From Nanobdellota archaeon (GTDB lineage: Archaea > Nanobdellota > Nanobdellia > Pacearchaeales > GW2011-AR1): a stretch of DNA of 40,802 bases. Location of the stretch: positions 1 through 40,802 of the forward strand of contig JAJZAH010000007.1 in the NCBI GenBank assembly GCA_021799535.1. The letters run 5' to 3'. Shown here piece by piece: positions 1 to 7,014 of the stretch. The number at the start of each line of letters is the position of its first letter. Position 1 is the stretch's first letter. The notes under the pieces were generated by a model, which was given only the letters and a program-made list of their open reading frames with translations, was not told the origin of the DNA and searched no databases. A program made the translations under genes and the position numbers.

Positions 1-89
1 CCTTTAAAAACAAAATGCAAAAACCATACATTCCGAAATCCAAGAAAAATTTAAGCTTTTCAAGGCTTAATCCCCTAAATTCGGATGCT
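1..89 (+). ncRNA. CRISPR leader and probable 3' end of a tracrRNA
   Basis: AT-rich non-coding stretch directly before the first repeat. Two parts are complementary to the repeat. Positions 29-41 (CATTCC, two mismatches, AATCC) can pair with the 3' part of the repeat. Positions 66-85 hold a perfect 9-base complement (CTTAATCCC, 66-74) followed after a one-base gap by ATTC (79-82) and GA (84-85), complementary to the middle of the repeat. The two use overlapping repeat bases, so they cannot both pair fully at once. Positions 51-56 and 65-70 (TTAAGC/GCTTAA) can also form a hairpin. Cas12f systems use a tracrRNA encoded near the array, so this is read as its anti-repeat end. A TATA-like box near 49-56 could instead start the pre-crRNA close to position 78. 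The 5' end of any RNA lies outside the window. Confidence 0.55.
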
Positions 90-1234
90 ATTTCATACTC
101 AGAATAAAGGGATTAAGGAATGCAACCGTAAAAATTCCACCGGTAGATACCCTTATATACACCAATTTCATACTCAGAATAAAGGGATTAAGGAATGCAA
201 CTTCACTGTCACAGATTACAGTCAATACTCAATAGCTATTTCATACTCAGAATAAAGGGATTAAGGAATGCAACTGCTACACCTTTTAGTTCTTTTCTCT
301 TTTTAAATCTTTATTTCATACTCAGAATAAAGGGATTAAGGAATGCAACTAAATTATGTTTATCTTTGTTTAGCATGAAAAAGAATTTCATACTCAGAAT
401 AAAGGGATTAAGGAATGCAACTTGTAACTCCTAACGGACAGCAGTTTAGTATTCCCGAGGATTTCATACTCAGAATAAAGGGATTAAGGAATGCAACTAC
501 ATTCCATTATGATTTTCCTCCATCGGCTAAAGATTTCATACTCAGAATAAAGGGATTAAGGAATGCAACCTTCGTCAGCGGTATACCTCGCCAAGAAAAT
601 CTCTTTATTTCATACTCAGAATAAAGGGATTAAGGAATGCAACTCTCCTTCCTTTCTTCCTTTACAATCTTACCCTCGAATTTCATACTCAGAATAAAGG
701 GATTAAGGAATGCAACTAATACCTTTTATGTTCGGATTCTCCACGGTAATCATTTCATACTCAGAATAAAGGGATTAAGGAATGCAACGGACGTGAGAGT
801 GAACGCAAAACTTGAGGAAAAATGGAATTTCATACTCAGAATAAAGGGATTAAGGAATGCAACTTTGGGCCTTAGGCCCGGTGAAGCCCGGCTAATCGAA
901 TTATTTCATACTCAGAATAAAGGGATTAAGGAATGCAACAAATCCGCGGGACCTTAACATGAGTGGGCTGACAGATTTCATACTCAGAATAAAGGGATTA
1001 AGGAATGCAACATCATTAACATCAATGTTAAGTTGCTCGACCGTATTCGATTTCATACTCAGAATAAAGGGATTAAGGAATGCAACTTTACCAACATTTC
1101 TCTTTCGTATTTCATGCTAACAATTTCATACTCAGAATAAAGGGATTAAGGAATGCAACTCAGGAGAAGTCACTACAATCATCACTATTATCCCTGAATT
1201 TCATACTCAGAATAAAGGGATTAAGGAATGCAAC
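90..1234 (+). CRISPR. CRISPR array, 16 repeats of 37 bases, Cas12f (Cas14)-like repeat
   Basis: Sixteen copies of an identical 37-base repeat start at 90, 165, 238, 313, 385, 461, 533, 607, 680, 752, 827, 903, 975, 1050, 1123 and 1198. They enclose 15 unique spacers of 35-39 bases. The repeat begins ATTTCATACTCAG and ends GGGATTAAGGAATGCAAC. The last twelve bases, AAGGAATGCAAC, and the 37-base length match the repeat of the archaeal Cas14a.1/Un1Cas12f1 system as I remember it (about 27 of 37 positions by eye). In Cas12f crRNAs the spacer follows the repeat 3' end, so the array should be read on the plus strand with the leader on the left. No cas gene is present in the 39.5 kb to the right. 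Perfect repeat identity, including the last copy, suggests a recently active or young array. Short ORFs through the array are an artefact of the open repeat frame. Confidence 0.97.
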
Positions 1235-1245
1235 GCCAAAACTCC

Positions 1246-1251
1246 TATAAA
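1246..1251 (+). promoter_or_regulatory. TATA box of the transaldolase gene
   Basis: TATAAA lies 11 bases after the last CRISPR repeat and about 25 bases before the ATG at 1273. This spacing predicts transcription starting at the ATG, a leaderless message. The gene therefore has its own promoter squeezed between the array and the coding region. Confidence 0.6.
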
Positions 1252-1272
1252 CTCTTTCTTCTTCCTTATGGC

Positions 1273-2085
1273 ATGGTGAAAATATTTCTTGACTCGGCGA
1301 AGTTAAATGAGATTGAGAAAGTGAAAAGTTGGGGGCTTCTTGATGGCGTGACGACGAACCCGAGTTTAATAAAAAAAGCTTCAGATGAATTTGGAGGGAA
1401 CATTGAGGAGTACATAAAGAAAATTCTGAAGGTCGCGAAGGGAAAGCCAGTCAGTCTTGAAGTCATTGGAAACACTTACAAGGAAATGGTCGCCGAAGGT
1501 GAGGAGCTTTTCAAGAAGTTTAATAGATTCGGAAAAAATGTTTACATAAAAATACCTGTCAATCCTTCATTTGATGAATCATCGGAAGGGGATTTTGACG
1601 GCATAAAGGCAATAAAAACATTGTCCAAAAAGAAAATTCCTGTGAATTGCACCCTTATTTTCACGCCTGAGCAGGCCCTTCTCGCCGCTAAAGCAGGAGC
1701 AAAGTTTGTGAGCCCTTTTGTCGGACGCGAGGATGATTTCATAAGAAAAAAATACGGTGTGAGTTTTTCAAAAGATGATTATTTTCCTGCTGAAGGTCAG
1801 AGGAAAAAAGGAAAAGTTCTCGAAGATGAAGGAATAGTCTCCGGAGTTGATCTAATAAAAGAGACACGGAAAGTATTTGATCGCGAAAAGATAAAAACGA
1901 AGATACTCGCTGCGAGCATAAGAAACAAGGAAGAATTCCGTGAATGCATAATTGCTGGTGCCGATATAATTACTGCACCTTTTGATATAATCGAGTCTTT
2001 GGTGAATCATTTTAAGACAGCCGAAGGGATGAAGGATTTCACGAAAGATATAGTTCCCGAATACAAAAAGTTGGTTGACGGATGA
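1273..2085 (+). CDS. tal: Transaldolase / fructose-6-phosphate aldolase family
   Basis: A 270-residue cytosolic TIM-barrel enzyme of the small transaldolase (FSA/TalC) family. It would transfer dihydroxyacetone units between sugar phosphates in the non-oxidative pentose phosphate pathway. Visible motifs: N-terminal MVKIFLDSA, DGVTTNPSLI at about 24-33, the Schiff-base lysine in YIKIPV (K93), CTLIFTPEQA and FVSPFVGR. After FVGR there is an insertion of roughly 28 residues rich in Lys and Asp that typical FSA proteins (about 215 residues) lack, which explains the extra length. The ATG at 1273 is chosen over the in-frame ATG at 1228, which lies inside the last CRISPR repeat, because family proteins start here and a TATA box fits. 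The next sugar gene, transketolase, follows downstream. Whether it acts as transaldolase or as F6P aldolase cannot be decided from sequence. Confidence 0.92.
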   Translation: MVKIFLDSAKLNEIEKVKSWGLLDGVTTNPSLIKKASDEFGGNIEEYIKKILKVAKGKPVSLEVIGNTYKEMVAEGEELFKKFNRFGKNVYIKIPVNPSFDESSEGDFDGIKAIKTLSKKKIPVNCTLIFTPEQALLAAKAGAKFVSPFVGREDDFIRKKYGVSFSKDDYFPAEGQRKKGKVLEDEGIVSGVDLIKETRKVFDREKIKTKILAASIRNKEEFRECIIAGADIITAPFDIIESLVNHFKTAEGMKDFTKDIVPEYKKLVDG

Positions 2086-2300
2086 GACCAACCGTATCCC
2101 GCTACTACTCCCGGAAAATTTCCTTGCTGCGCAAAGTTTTATTGGCTCCGAAATCGATTTTGTCTGATTTCTTTGCTGAAAATTATTATGATAAATCATT
2201 TGAAGTCGTTAATTTTCCCGTTAATTATCCTATAAAGCAAGCGCAGGATAAATCAGCCAAAGGCGATTTAGACAAGCGAGCGTTCTTGGTCCTTGGTTGA
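2082..2300 (+). CDS. Hypothetical small protein, doubtful
   Basis: An open frame of 72 codons that starts with ATGA overlapping the transaldolase stop, the arrangement typical of translational coupling. The product is basic at its N-terminus and has no motif or membrane segment that I recognise. It fills most of the gap before transketolase. No homolog is known to me and the frame could be chance. If it is not real, the gap 2086-2373 holds only the transketolase promoter (AT-rich TTTAAAATTATA near 2330). Confidence 0.3.
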   Translation: MRPTVSRYYSRKISLLRKVLLAPKSILSDFFAENYYDKSFEVVNFPVNYPIKQAQDKSAKGDLDKRAFLVLG

Positions 2301-2373
2301 AAGATAAATCTGAATTCCCCTCCCATAACATTTAAAATTATAGTGTCCTTTCATTTTAAAGAAGGGATGAAAA

Positions 2374-4206
2374 ATGGTCTTAATCAACGAGCTTGAGGAT
2401 GTTGCAGATATTTTGAGGAGAGATTCGCTTGTTTCTACGACGTCCGCCGGCAGCGGCCACCCGTCCTCGTGCCTTTCATGCGCTGAGATAGTGAGCTCTT
2501 TGTTCTTTAGTGAGATGGCTTATGATGTTAAGAATCCCGATAACCCGGATAATGATGAGTTTGTCCTGAGCAAAGGTCATGCCGCGCCTATTTTGTATTC
2601 TGCTCTGAAAAGAGCCGGTTGCATAAATAATGACCTTAAGACTTTAAGGTCTATCGGGAGCCCTTTGGAGGGCCATCCTGTTCCGCGTTCGTTACCGTGG
2701 ATAAAAGTCGCTACAGGCTCACTTGGGCAAGGGTTGTCTGCAGGTTTGGGCATGGCTCTTGCGATGAAAATCCAGAAAAGGAAATCTTATGTGTACGTCC
2801 TCATGGGAGACTCTGAACTTGCTGAAGGATCGATATATGAATCTATGAATTTTGCTTCTTATTATCATCTTGATAATGTAATTGCGATTGTCGATGTAAA
2901 TAGACTTGGCCAGACGCGAGAAACCATGTCAGGATATAACCTTGAAGATTATAAGGATAAGTTTGGGAGCTTTGGGTGGGAGGTCATGGTTGTTGACGGT
3001 CATAGTATAGTTGAACTCATAAGTGCGGTGAAAAAGGCCAAATTTTCACAGAAGCCGTCTGTAATACTTGCAAGGACTGTCAAGGGGAAAGGTATCTCTT
3101 TTATTGAAGGAAAGAATGGCTGGCATGGAAGGTCCCTTTCAGAAGCCGAGCTTGAGAGGGCTTTAGAGGAGATACCTCAAAAGAATATGCCAAAAATAAA
3201 GGCGAAATATCCAGAAAAGACAAGCTATAAGGTGAAAACCCGGAGACTGAAATCTGCAGATTATAAGGTAGGGGAAGAGGTCTCAACAAGGGAAGCATAC
3301 GGAAAGGCCCTCCTCGAGCTTGCCAAATCAGATTCAACCGTCCTCGCAATCGACTCTGAAGTAGGGAATTCGACATTCTCTGAATATGTTGAAAAGTGCC
3401 CTGAGACAAAAGGCCAGTTCATAGAAAATTACATTGCTGAGCAAAATATGATTGGCTTGTCTTTAGGCCTTGATAAAAAAGGGATGTCACCTTACCCATC
3501 GACCTTCTCTGCTTTTCTTACCAGGGCTTATGATCAGCTGAGGATGGCTTCATTGTCATCGGCAGATTTCACTGTATGCGGAAGCCATGCAGGAGTCTCA
3601 ATCGGGGAAGACGGGGCATCACAGATGGGACTTGAGGATATAGCCCTTTTTAGAACTCTTCCGGATTCTGTTATCTTCTACCCATCAGATGCTGTTTCTG
3701 CTGAGAAGCTTCTTTTCTTATGCGGGGGGCTTAAAGGGATAAAATACATCCGCACGACGAGGCCTAAAGTCCCGGTTATTTACAAAAATTCCGAAGTATT
3801 CGGGCTTGAGAATTTTAAAATCCTGAAAAAATCAAGAAAAGATCGCGCAGTTTTAGTCGGATCGGGAATAACTCTCCATGAATCTCTCAGAGCTTATGAA
3901 AAAATTGAATCTGAAAGGAAAAAAGTCGCGGTAGTTGATTTGTATAAGATAAAACCTTTTGATTCTAAAAAATTTATAAAATTTGCGAAAAGGCACGGCG
4001 GGAAGATTGTCATATCCGAAGATCACCACAGTGAAGGGGGAATAGGAGAGATGCTTTCAGACGCATTGAAAGGTTCCGGAATACTAATAAGTCACCTTTT
4101 TGTGCAGGGAATACCTCACTCGGGGCCAAAAGATAAACTCCTTCATAAATACAAAATTGACGCAGATGCGATAGCAGAAGCCGCAAGGAAAATCTTGAAT
4201 ATATGA
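2374..4206 (+). CDS. tkt: Transketolase, full length, animal-type
   Basis: A 610-residue thiamine-diphosphate enzyme that moves two-carbon units between ketose and aldose phosphates. The N-terminal half shows TSAGSGHPSS (about 22-31), FVLSKGHAAP, GHPVPRS, TGSLGQGLSAGLGMA and the TPP/Mg motif GDSELAEGS...NRLGQ. The C-terminal half has the pyrimidine-domain motifs IAEQNMIGL, CGSHAGVSIGEDGASQM and the transketolase C-domain ending EDHHSEGGIGE. NRLGQ, NSTFSE, IAEQNM and FYPSD resemble the short animal-type transketolase (about 620 residues) more than the 660-residue E. coli type. Many archaea encode the two halves as separate genes; here they are one. GAAGGG at 2361-2366 is a possible ribosome-binding site. 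The stop overlaps the next start (ATGA), so the following gene is probably co-translated. Confidence 0.96.
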   Translation: MVLINELEDVADILRRDSLVSTTSAGSGHPSSCLSCAEIVSSLFFSEMAYDVKNPDNPDNDEFVLSKGHAAPILYSALKRAGCINNDLKTLRSIGSPLEGHPVPRSLPWIKVATGSLGQGLSAGLGMALAMKIQKRKSYVYVLMGDSELAEGSIYESMNFASYYHLDNVIAIVDVNRLGQTRETMSGYNLEDYKDKFGSFGWEVMVVDGHSIVELISAVKKAKFSQKPSVILARTVKGKGISFIEGKNGWHGRSLSEAELERALEEIPQKNMPKIKAKYPEKTSYKVKTRRLKSADYKVGEEVSTREAYGKALLELAKSDSTVLAIDSEVGNSTFSEYVEKCPETKGQFIENYIAEQNMIGLSLGLDKKGMSPYPSTFSAFLTRAYDQLRMASLSSADFTVCGSHAGVSIGEDGASQMGLEDIALFRTLPDSVIFYPSDAVSAEKLLFLCGGLKGIKYIRTTRPKVPVIYKNSEVFGLENFKILKKSRKDRAVLVGSGITLHESLRAYEKIESERKKVAVVDLYKIKPFDSKKFIKFAKRHGGKIVISEDHHSEGGIGEMLSDALKGSGILISHLFVQGIPHSGPKDKLLHKYKIDADAIAEAARKILNI

Positions 4207-4682
4207 AAATTCTCATTTTTACAGAAGGAACAATCCTTATGCACAAGAACTCACTTGGGCGTAAGCGAGAAGAGATTGTCGAGCAGGTTAAAAATAAAGA
4301 GAGTTCTGTTAAAGATTATAATTCTTATATCCCAATAGGAAATGCAGCGAGTAAAGTAAACCTCTGGAAAGGAAATGGTTTTGACATTCTTTATTTGACT
4401 TCAAGGAGAAAGCTCAAAGAGATTAAAGAAATAAAAAATGTCCTAAATAAAAATAATTTTCCCGCAGGCAGATTACTCTTCAGGAAAAATCAGGAGAACT
4501 ATTCCAACATAATCGAGAAGGAAGTTCCGGACTTCTTGGTTGAAGATGATTGTGAGAGTATAAGCGGGAGAAGTGAAATGTCAATTTTCCATGTAAGACC
4601 CGAAATAAGAAAGAAGATTAAACTAATTGAAGTAAAAGAATTTGGTGGAATAGATCACTTGAAAGATAACCTGTTTAAATAA
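4203..4682 (+). CDS. HAD-like conserved hypothetical protein
   Basis: A 159-residue protein whose start overlaps the transketolase stop by four bases (ATGA), so it is in the same operon. It resembles a family of conserved proteins of unknown function that look like degenerate haloacid dehalogenase phosphatases: MKILIFTEGTIL takes the place of a DxDxT motif, then DILYLTSRR (HAD motif II-like Ser) and DFLVEDDCESI (motif IV-like acidic pair). The first catalytic Asp appears to be lost (FTEGT), so normal HAD catalysis is doubtful. The C-terminal VKEFGGIDHL is typical of the family as I recall it. Linkage to transketolase suggests a sugar-phosphate role, but this is inference. It ends 8 bases inside the convergent rpe gene. 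Confidence 0.75.
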   Translation: MKILIFTEGTILMHKNSLGRKREEIVEQVKNKESSVKDYNSYIPIGNAASKVNLWKGNGFDILYLTSRRKLKEIKEIKNVLNKNNFPAGRLLFRKNQENYSNIIEKEVPDFLVEDDCESISGRSEMSIFHVRPEIRKKIKLIEVKEFGGIDHLKDNLFK

Positions 4683-5310
4683 ATTCTCTTTTCAGCTTTT
4701 TCAAGGCTTCTTTGGGGTTCTTCGCTTCATTTACATAAGAACCTGTGTTTGCTATATTCACTCCGATATTTTTGAGCTTTCTTATCGTAGTCTCGTTTAC
4801 CCCGCCATCGACTTGGATGGGAAGTTTTGGGAATTTCTTTTTCAATAATAAAGTTTTCTTATACACCTCTGGTATAAACTTCTGGTTTTCTTTTCCTGGG
4901 TGCACACCCATGAACATGACCCCGTTGATTTTTTCTCTTAGTGAAAAGACTGCATCCATCTTAGTTTCAGGATTCACAGCAATGAAACATTTCATCCCCA
5001 ATTTTTTTATTTCATTAATAACTTTATCGGGATTTTTTGTGGATTCTATATGAAAAATGATTTTTTTGAAGCCCTTCTTCTTTAACTTTATTATATCTTT
5101 TTCGGGATTTGTTACCATCAAATGTGCCTCGAAGCTTTTCTTGTATTTTTTTAAATCCGGAATGTCATGAATCTTCACGGATTTTCCTTTGACAAATTTC
5201 CCATCCATGAAATCAATCTGGAAATCTTTGGATATCGGGAGTAGCTTTTTGAATCTTTCATCAAATTCTTTTTTGTTGTGGGCGAAGATCGTCGGGATTA
5301 TCTTTCTCAT
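4675..5310 (-). CDS. rpe: Ribulose-phosphate 3-epimerase-like protein with altered metal site
   Basis: A 211-residue TIM barrel of the ribulose-phosphate 3-epimerase family, which converts ribulose 5-phosphate to xylulose 5-phosphate. Conserved: IDFMDGKFV (D33), HLMVTNP (H63), VNPET, and VDGGVN (D169), which holds a metal ligand and the catalytic acid. The usual HxD metal pair reads QID, so the first metal His is Gln31, and the normal NPGFGGQ phosphate loop reads HPGKENQ. The protein may be a divergent epimerase or have shifted specificity. It is the last gene of the LOG-GNAT-RpiB-Rpe operon, two bases after rpiB, which supports a pentose phosphate role. Its 3' end overlaps the convergent HAD-like gene. 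Confidence 0.82.
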   Translation of the reverse strand: MRKIIPTIFAHNKKEFDERFKKLLPISKDFQIDFMDGKFVKGKSVKIHDIPDLKKYKKSFEAHLMVTNPEKDIIKLKKKGFKKIIFHIESTKNPDKVINEIKKLGMKCFIAVNPETKMDAVFSLREKINGVMFMGVHPGKENQKFIPEVYKKTLLLKKKFPKLPIQVDGGVNETTIRKLKNIGVNIANTGSYVNEAKNPKEALKKLKREFI

Positions 5311-5312
5311 AG

Positions 5313-5780
5313 TCAGTTCTTCCAGTGTTTTCTCTCATAATTTGAAATCTCTTTGAGTCTTCTTTTGTGTCTTGTTTCATTGCTGAAATCTGTCTTTAGC
5401 CATATGAAAATCGCTCTTTTTGCCTCCGCGAGGGTCACAAACTTAGATCCGAAGCATAGTACATTTGTATTATCGTGAATTCTCGATTTTTCTAGGAAAT
5501 CTTTGTTGGCTTTTCCTGTGAATGAAACTGCTCGTATGCCCTTTACTTTATTTGCTGCAATTACTTCGCCTATTCCAGTGAGGGCTACTATAATACCCAT
5601 CGAGCCTTTTGTTTTTGCGACTTTCTCAGCAAGGGGTATCGTGTAAATAGGGTAATCATCGTCTTTTTTATACTCAAAAGGTCCGACATCCTCGACGATG
5701 TAACCTTTTTTTGAAAGCCATTTTTTTATTTTTTCTTTGTAAATAAATCCCGCGTGATCGCTTCCTATTATTATTTTCAT
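5313..5780 (-). CDS. rpiB: Ribose-5-phosphate isomerase B, Glu-type active site
   Basis: A 155-residue RpiB/LacA family enzyme interconverting ribose 5-phosphate and ribulose 5-phosphate. Seen: SDHAG at 7-11, DYPIY at 42-46, TGIGEVIAANKVKGIRA from 68, and RIHDNTNVLCFGS. The catalytic Cys of E. coli-type RpiB (CGTGIG) is Ala66 here, but Glu72 sits where the Mycobacterium tuberculosis type carries its catalytic Glu, so activity is plausible. It overlaps the upstream GNAT gene by four bases and is followed after two bases by rpe, forming a tight operon. With Rpe, transketolase and transaldolase it completes the non-oxidative pentose route. LacA-type galactose-6-phosphate isomerase is an alternative, less likely in this context. 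Confidence 0.9.
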   Translation of the reverse strand: MKIIIGSDHAGFIYKEKIKKWLSKKGYIVEDVGPFEYKKDDDYPIYTIPLAEKVAKTKGSMGIIVALTGIGEVIAANKVKGIRAVSFTGKANKDFLEKSRIHDNTNVLCFGSKFVTLAEAKRAIFIWLKTDFSNETRHKRRLKEISNYERKHWKN

Positions 5781-6217
5781 TTTTTATTTAATTCAACGAG
5801 AAGTCTGTAGCCTCCTTCAAGTCCTTTAATCTTCCCGTAAGCGTTTTTCACTCTTCTCAAAATTTTAAATCCCATCTTTTTGTGGGCCTCGATAGTTGGG
5901 ACGTTGTTAGGATCAAGAAAGGTTATTACAGGAAGCTTTGTCGCTGATGTAAGTCTCTTGTACAACTTTTCCCCGATTTCTTCCCTCCTATATTTTTCAT
6001 CTACAACCCAATCATAAACATAAATTCTGTTATCTTTGGTTTTATCTGCGTAGATGCCTCCTATTATTCTTTTGCCGTCTTTTGCAATATAAGCGTAGCC
6101 AAACCTGATCATCTCCGGAAGGTCATACTTATTTGTAACCTCTTCACCCCAGATTTTTGTTTCAAGTTTCCTTAACTCTTCGGAATCCTCAACTTTTGCT
6201 TTTAAGATCTTGATCAT
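5777..6217 (-). CDS. GNAT family N-acetyltransferase
   Basis: A 146-residue GNAT-fold protein expected to move an acetyl group from acetyl-CoA to an amine. The acetyl-CoA-binding motif A lies at VVDEKYRREEIGEKLYKRL, with the usual second Gly of the R/QxxGxG/A loop not preserved. A typical GNAT C-terminus, NNVPTIEAHKKMGFK, follows. The substrate cannot be told. The gene overlaps LOG at its start and rpiB at its end by four bases each, so the three are translationally coupled. Its place among sugar-phosphate genes may only reflect operon packing. Confidence 0.85.
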   Translation of the reverse strand: MIKILKAKVEDSEELRKLETKIWGEEVTNKYDLPEMIRFGYAYIAKDGKRIIGGIYADKTKDNRIYVYDWVVDEKYRREEIGEKLYKRLTSATKLPVITFLDPNNVPTIEAHKKMGFKILRRVKNAYGKIKGLEGGYRLLVELNKK

Positions 6218-6855
6218 TTTATTTTATATTTTTTATAATTCAGACAAAACGTCTTGTCGCCTTTTGTCCACATTTCATAAGCCTTGTCTATGATCTCTAT
6301 TGCTTCTTTTGAGCTTTTCGCATAGTATAAGAGTTTGAAATCTTTTTCCTCAAAGTATCCTTTTTTTAATGGTTCTTTTTTCAGCCAGCTTAGAAGTCCA
6401 TCCCACATATCCCCGAAGATTATTATAGGTATATGGCAGGTATCTCCTACCTGCATGAGTTGCCATGAATACAGAAATTCAAGAAGGGTCCCAACCCCTC
6501 CAGGAGCGATGACTATCGCGTTTGAAAACATCATAAAATTATCTAACCTCCTTGAGAAAATTTTGAATTCCTGGTAAAACTGAACCCCTGTATTGAATCT
6601 TTGTTCATGAGGAAGTTTTATGCCCAACCCTATTGAGTGCGCGTTTTTTCCAATATTTCCTTTCCTGTGACCCAAATTTGCAGCCTCCATTATTCCTGGT
6701 CCGCCGCCTGTGACTACATCCCAATTTCTTTTTCCGATCATCTCGGCAAGCTTATAGATTTCTTTGTACACTGGATCGTTTTTTTGTATTCTGGCACTTC
6801 CGAAGATGGTCACATGGAAATGCTTAGGGCTTATCCTTCTGTCGAGCTTTTGCAT
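6214..6855 (-). CDS. LOG family nucleotide 5'-monophosphate phosphoribohydrolase
   Basis: A 213-residue Rossmann-like protein of the LOG (TIGR00730, lysine decarboxylase-like) family. Members split nucleoside 5'-monophosphates, or cytokinin nucleotides, into base and ribose 5-phosphate. The family signatures are GGGPGIMEA at 50-58 and PGGVGTLLE at 118-126, with the conserved Arg pair in SRRLDN. The older label lysine decarboxylase is not supported. It heads the operon with GNAT, rpiB and rpe, where its product ribose 5-phosphate would be the substrate of RpiB. A strong Shine-Dalgarno sequence GAGGTGAT (6858-6865) and a TATA-like GATATAAAG (6889-6898) precede it, so this operon is not leaderless. 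The exact nucleotide substrate is unknown. Confidence 0.88.
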   Translation of the reverse strand: MQKLDRRISPKHFHVTIFGSARIQKNDPVYKEIYKLAEMIGKRNWDVVTGGGPGIMEAANLGHRKGNIGKNAHSIGLGIKLPHEQRFNTGVQFYQEFKIFSRRLDNFMMFSNAIVIAPGGVGTLLEFLYSWQLMQVGDTCHIPIIIFGDMWDGLLSWLKKEPLKKGYFEEKDFKLLYYAKSSKEAIEIIDKAYEMWTKGDKTFCLNYKKYKIK

Positions 6856-6857
6856 AA

Positions 6858-6898
6858 ATCACCTCTCCGAAAGTAACAGGGAAAATGCCTTTATATCT
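6858..6898 (-). promoter_or_regulatory. Promoter and Shine-Dalgarno site of the LOG operon
   Basis: On the minus strand a TATA-like GATATAAAG at about 6889-6898 is followed some 25 bases on by GAGGTGAT (6858-6865), a near-perfect match to the archaeal 16S rRNA tail, just before the ATG at 6855. This is one of few strong ribosome-binding sites in the window. Confidence 0.6.
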
Positions 6899-7014
6899 TT
6901 TTGGAATCTATGCTCACTTTGTGATCTACTCAAACATTCAATCAAAATTTTTATGCAAGGTTTTACACACATTTTCCCCGCAATCATTAAAAACTCAAGG
7001 AACTTTTTTGCCAG

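Noticed and set aside
195-957. Three open frames with repeated FILRIKGLRNAT peptides
   Set aside because: They are translations of the CRISPR repeat; frames break at the spacers and have no coding sense.
1087-1122. Part of spacer 14 (ATTTCATGCTAAC) resembles the repeat start
   Set aside because: Only about 10 of 13 positions agree and the spacer length is normal, so chance is enough.
6214-6855. Lysine decarboxylase annotation for the LOG protein
   Set aside because: The GGGPGIMEA/PGGVGT family is a phosphoribohydrolase; no PLP site is present.
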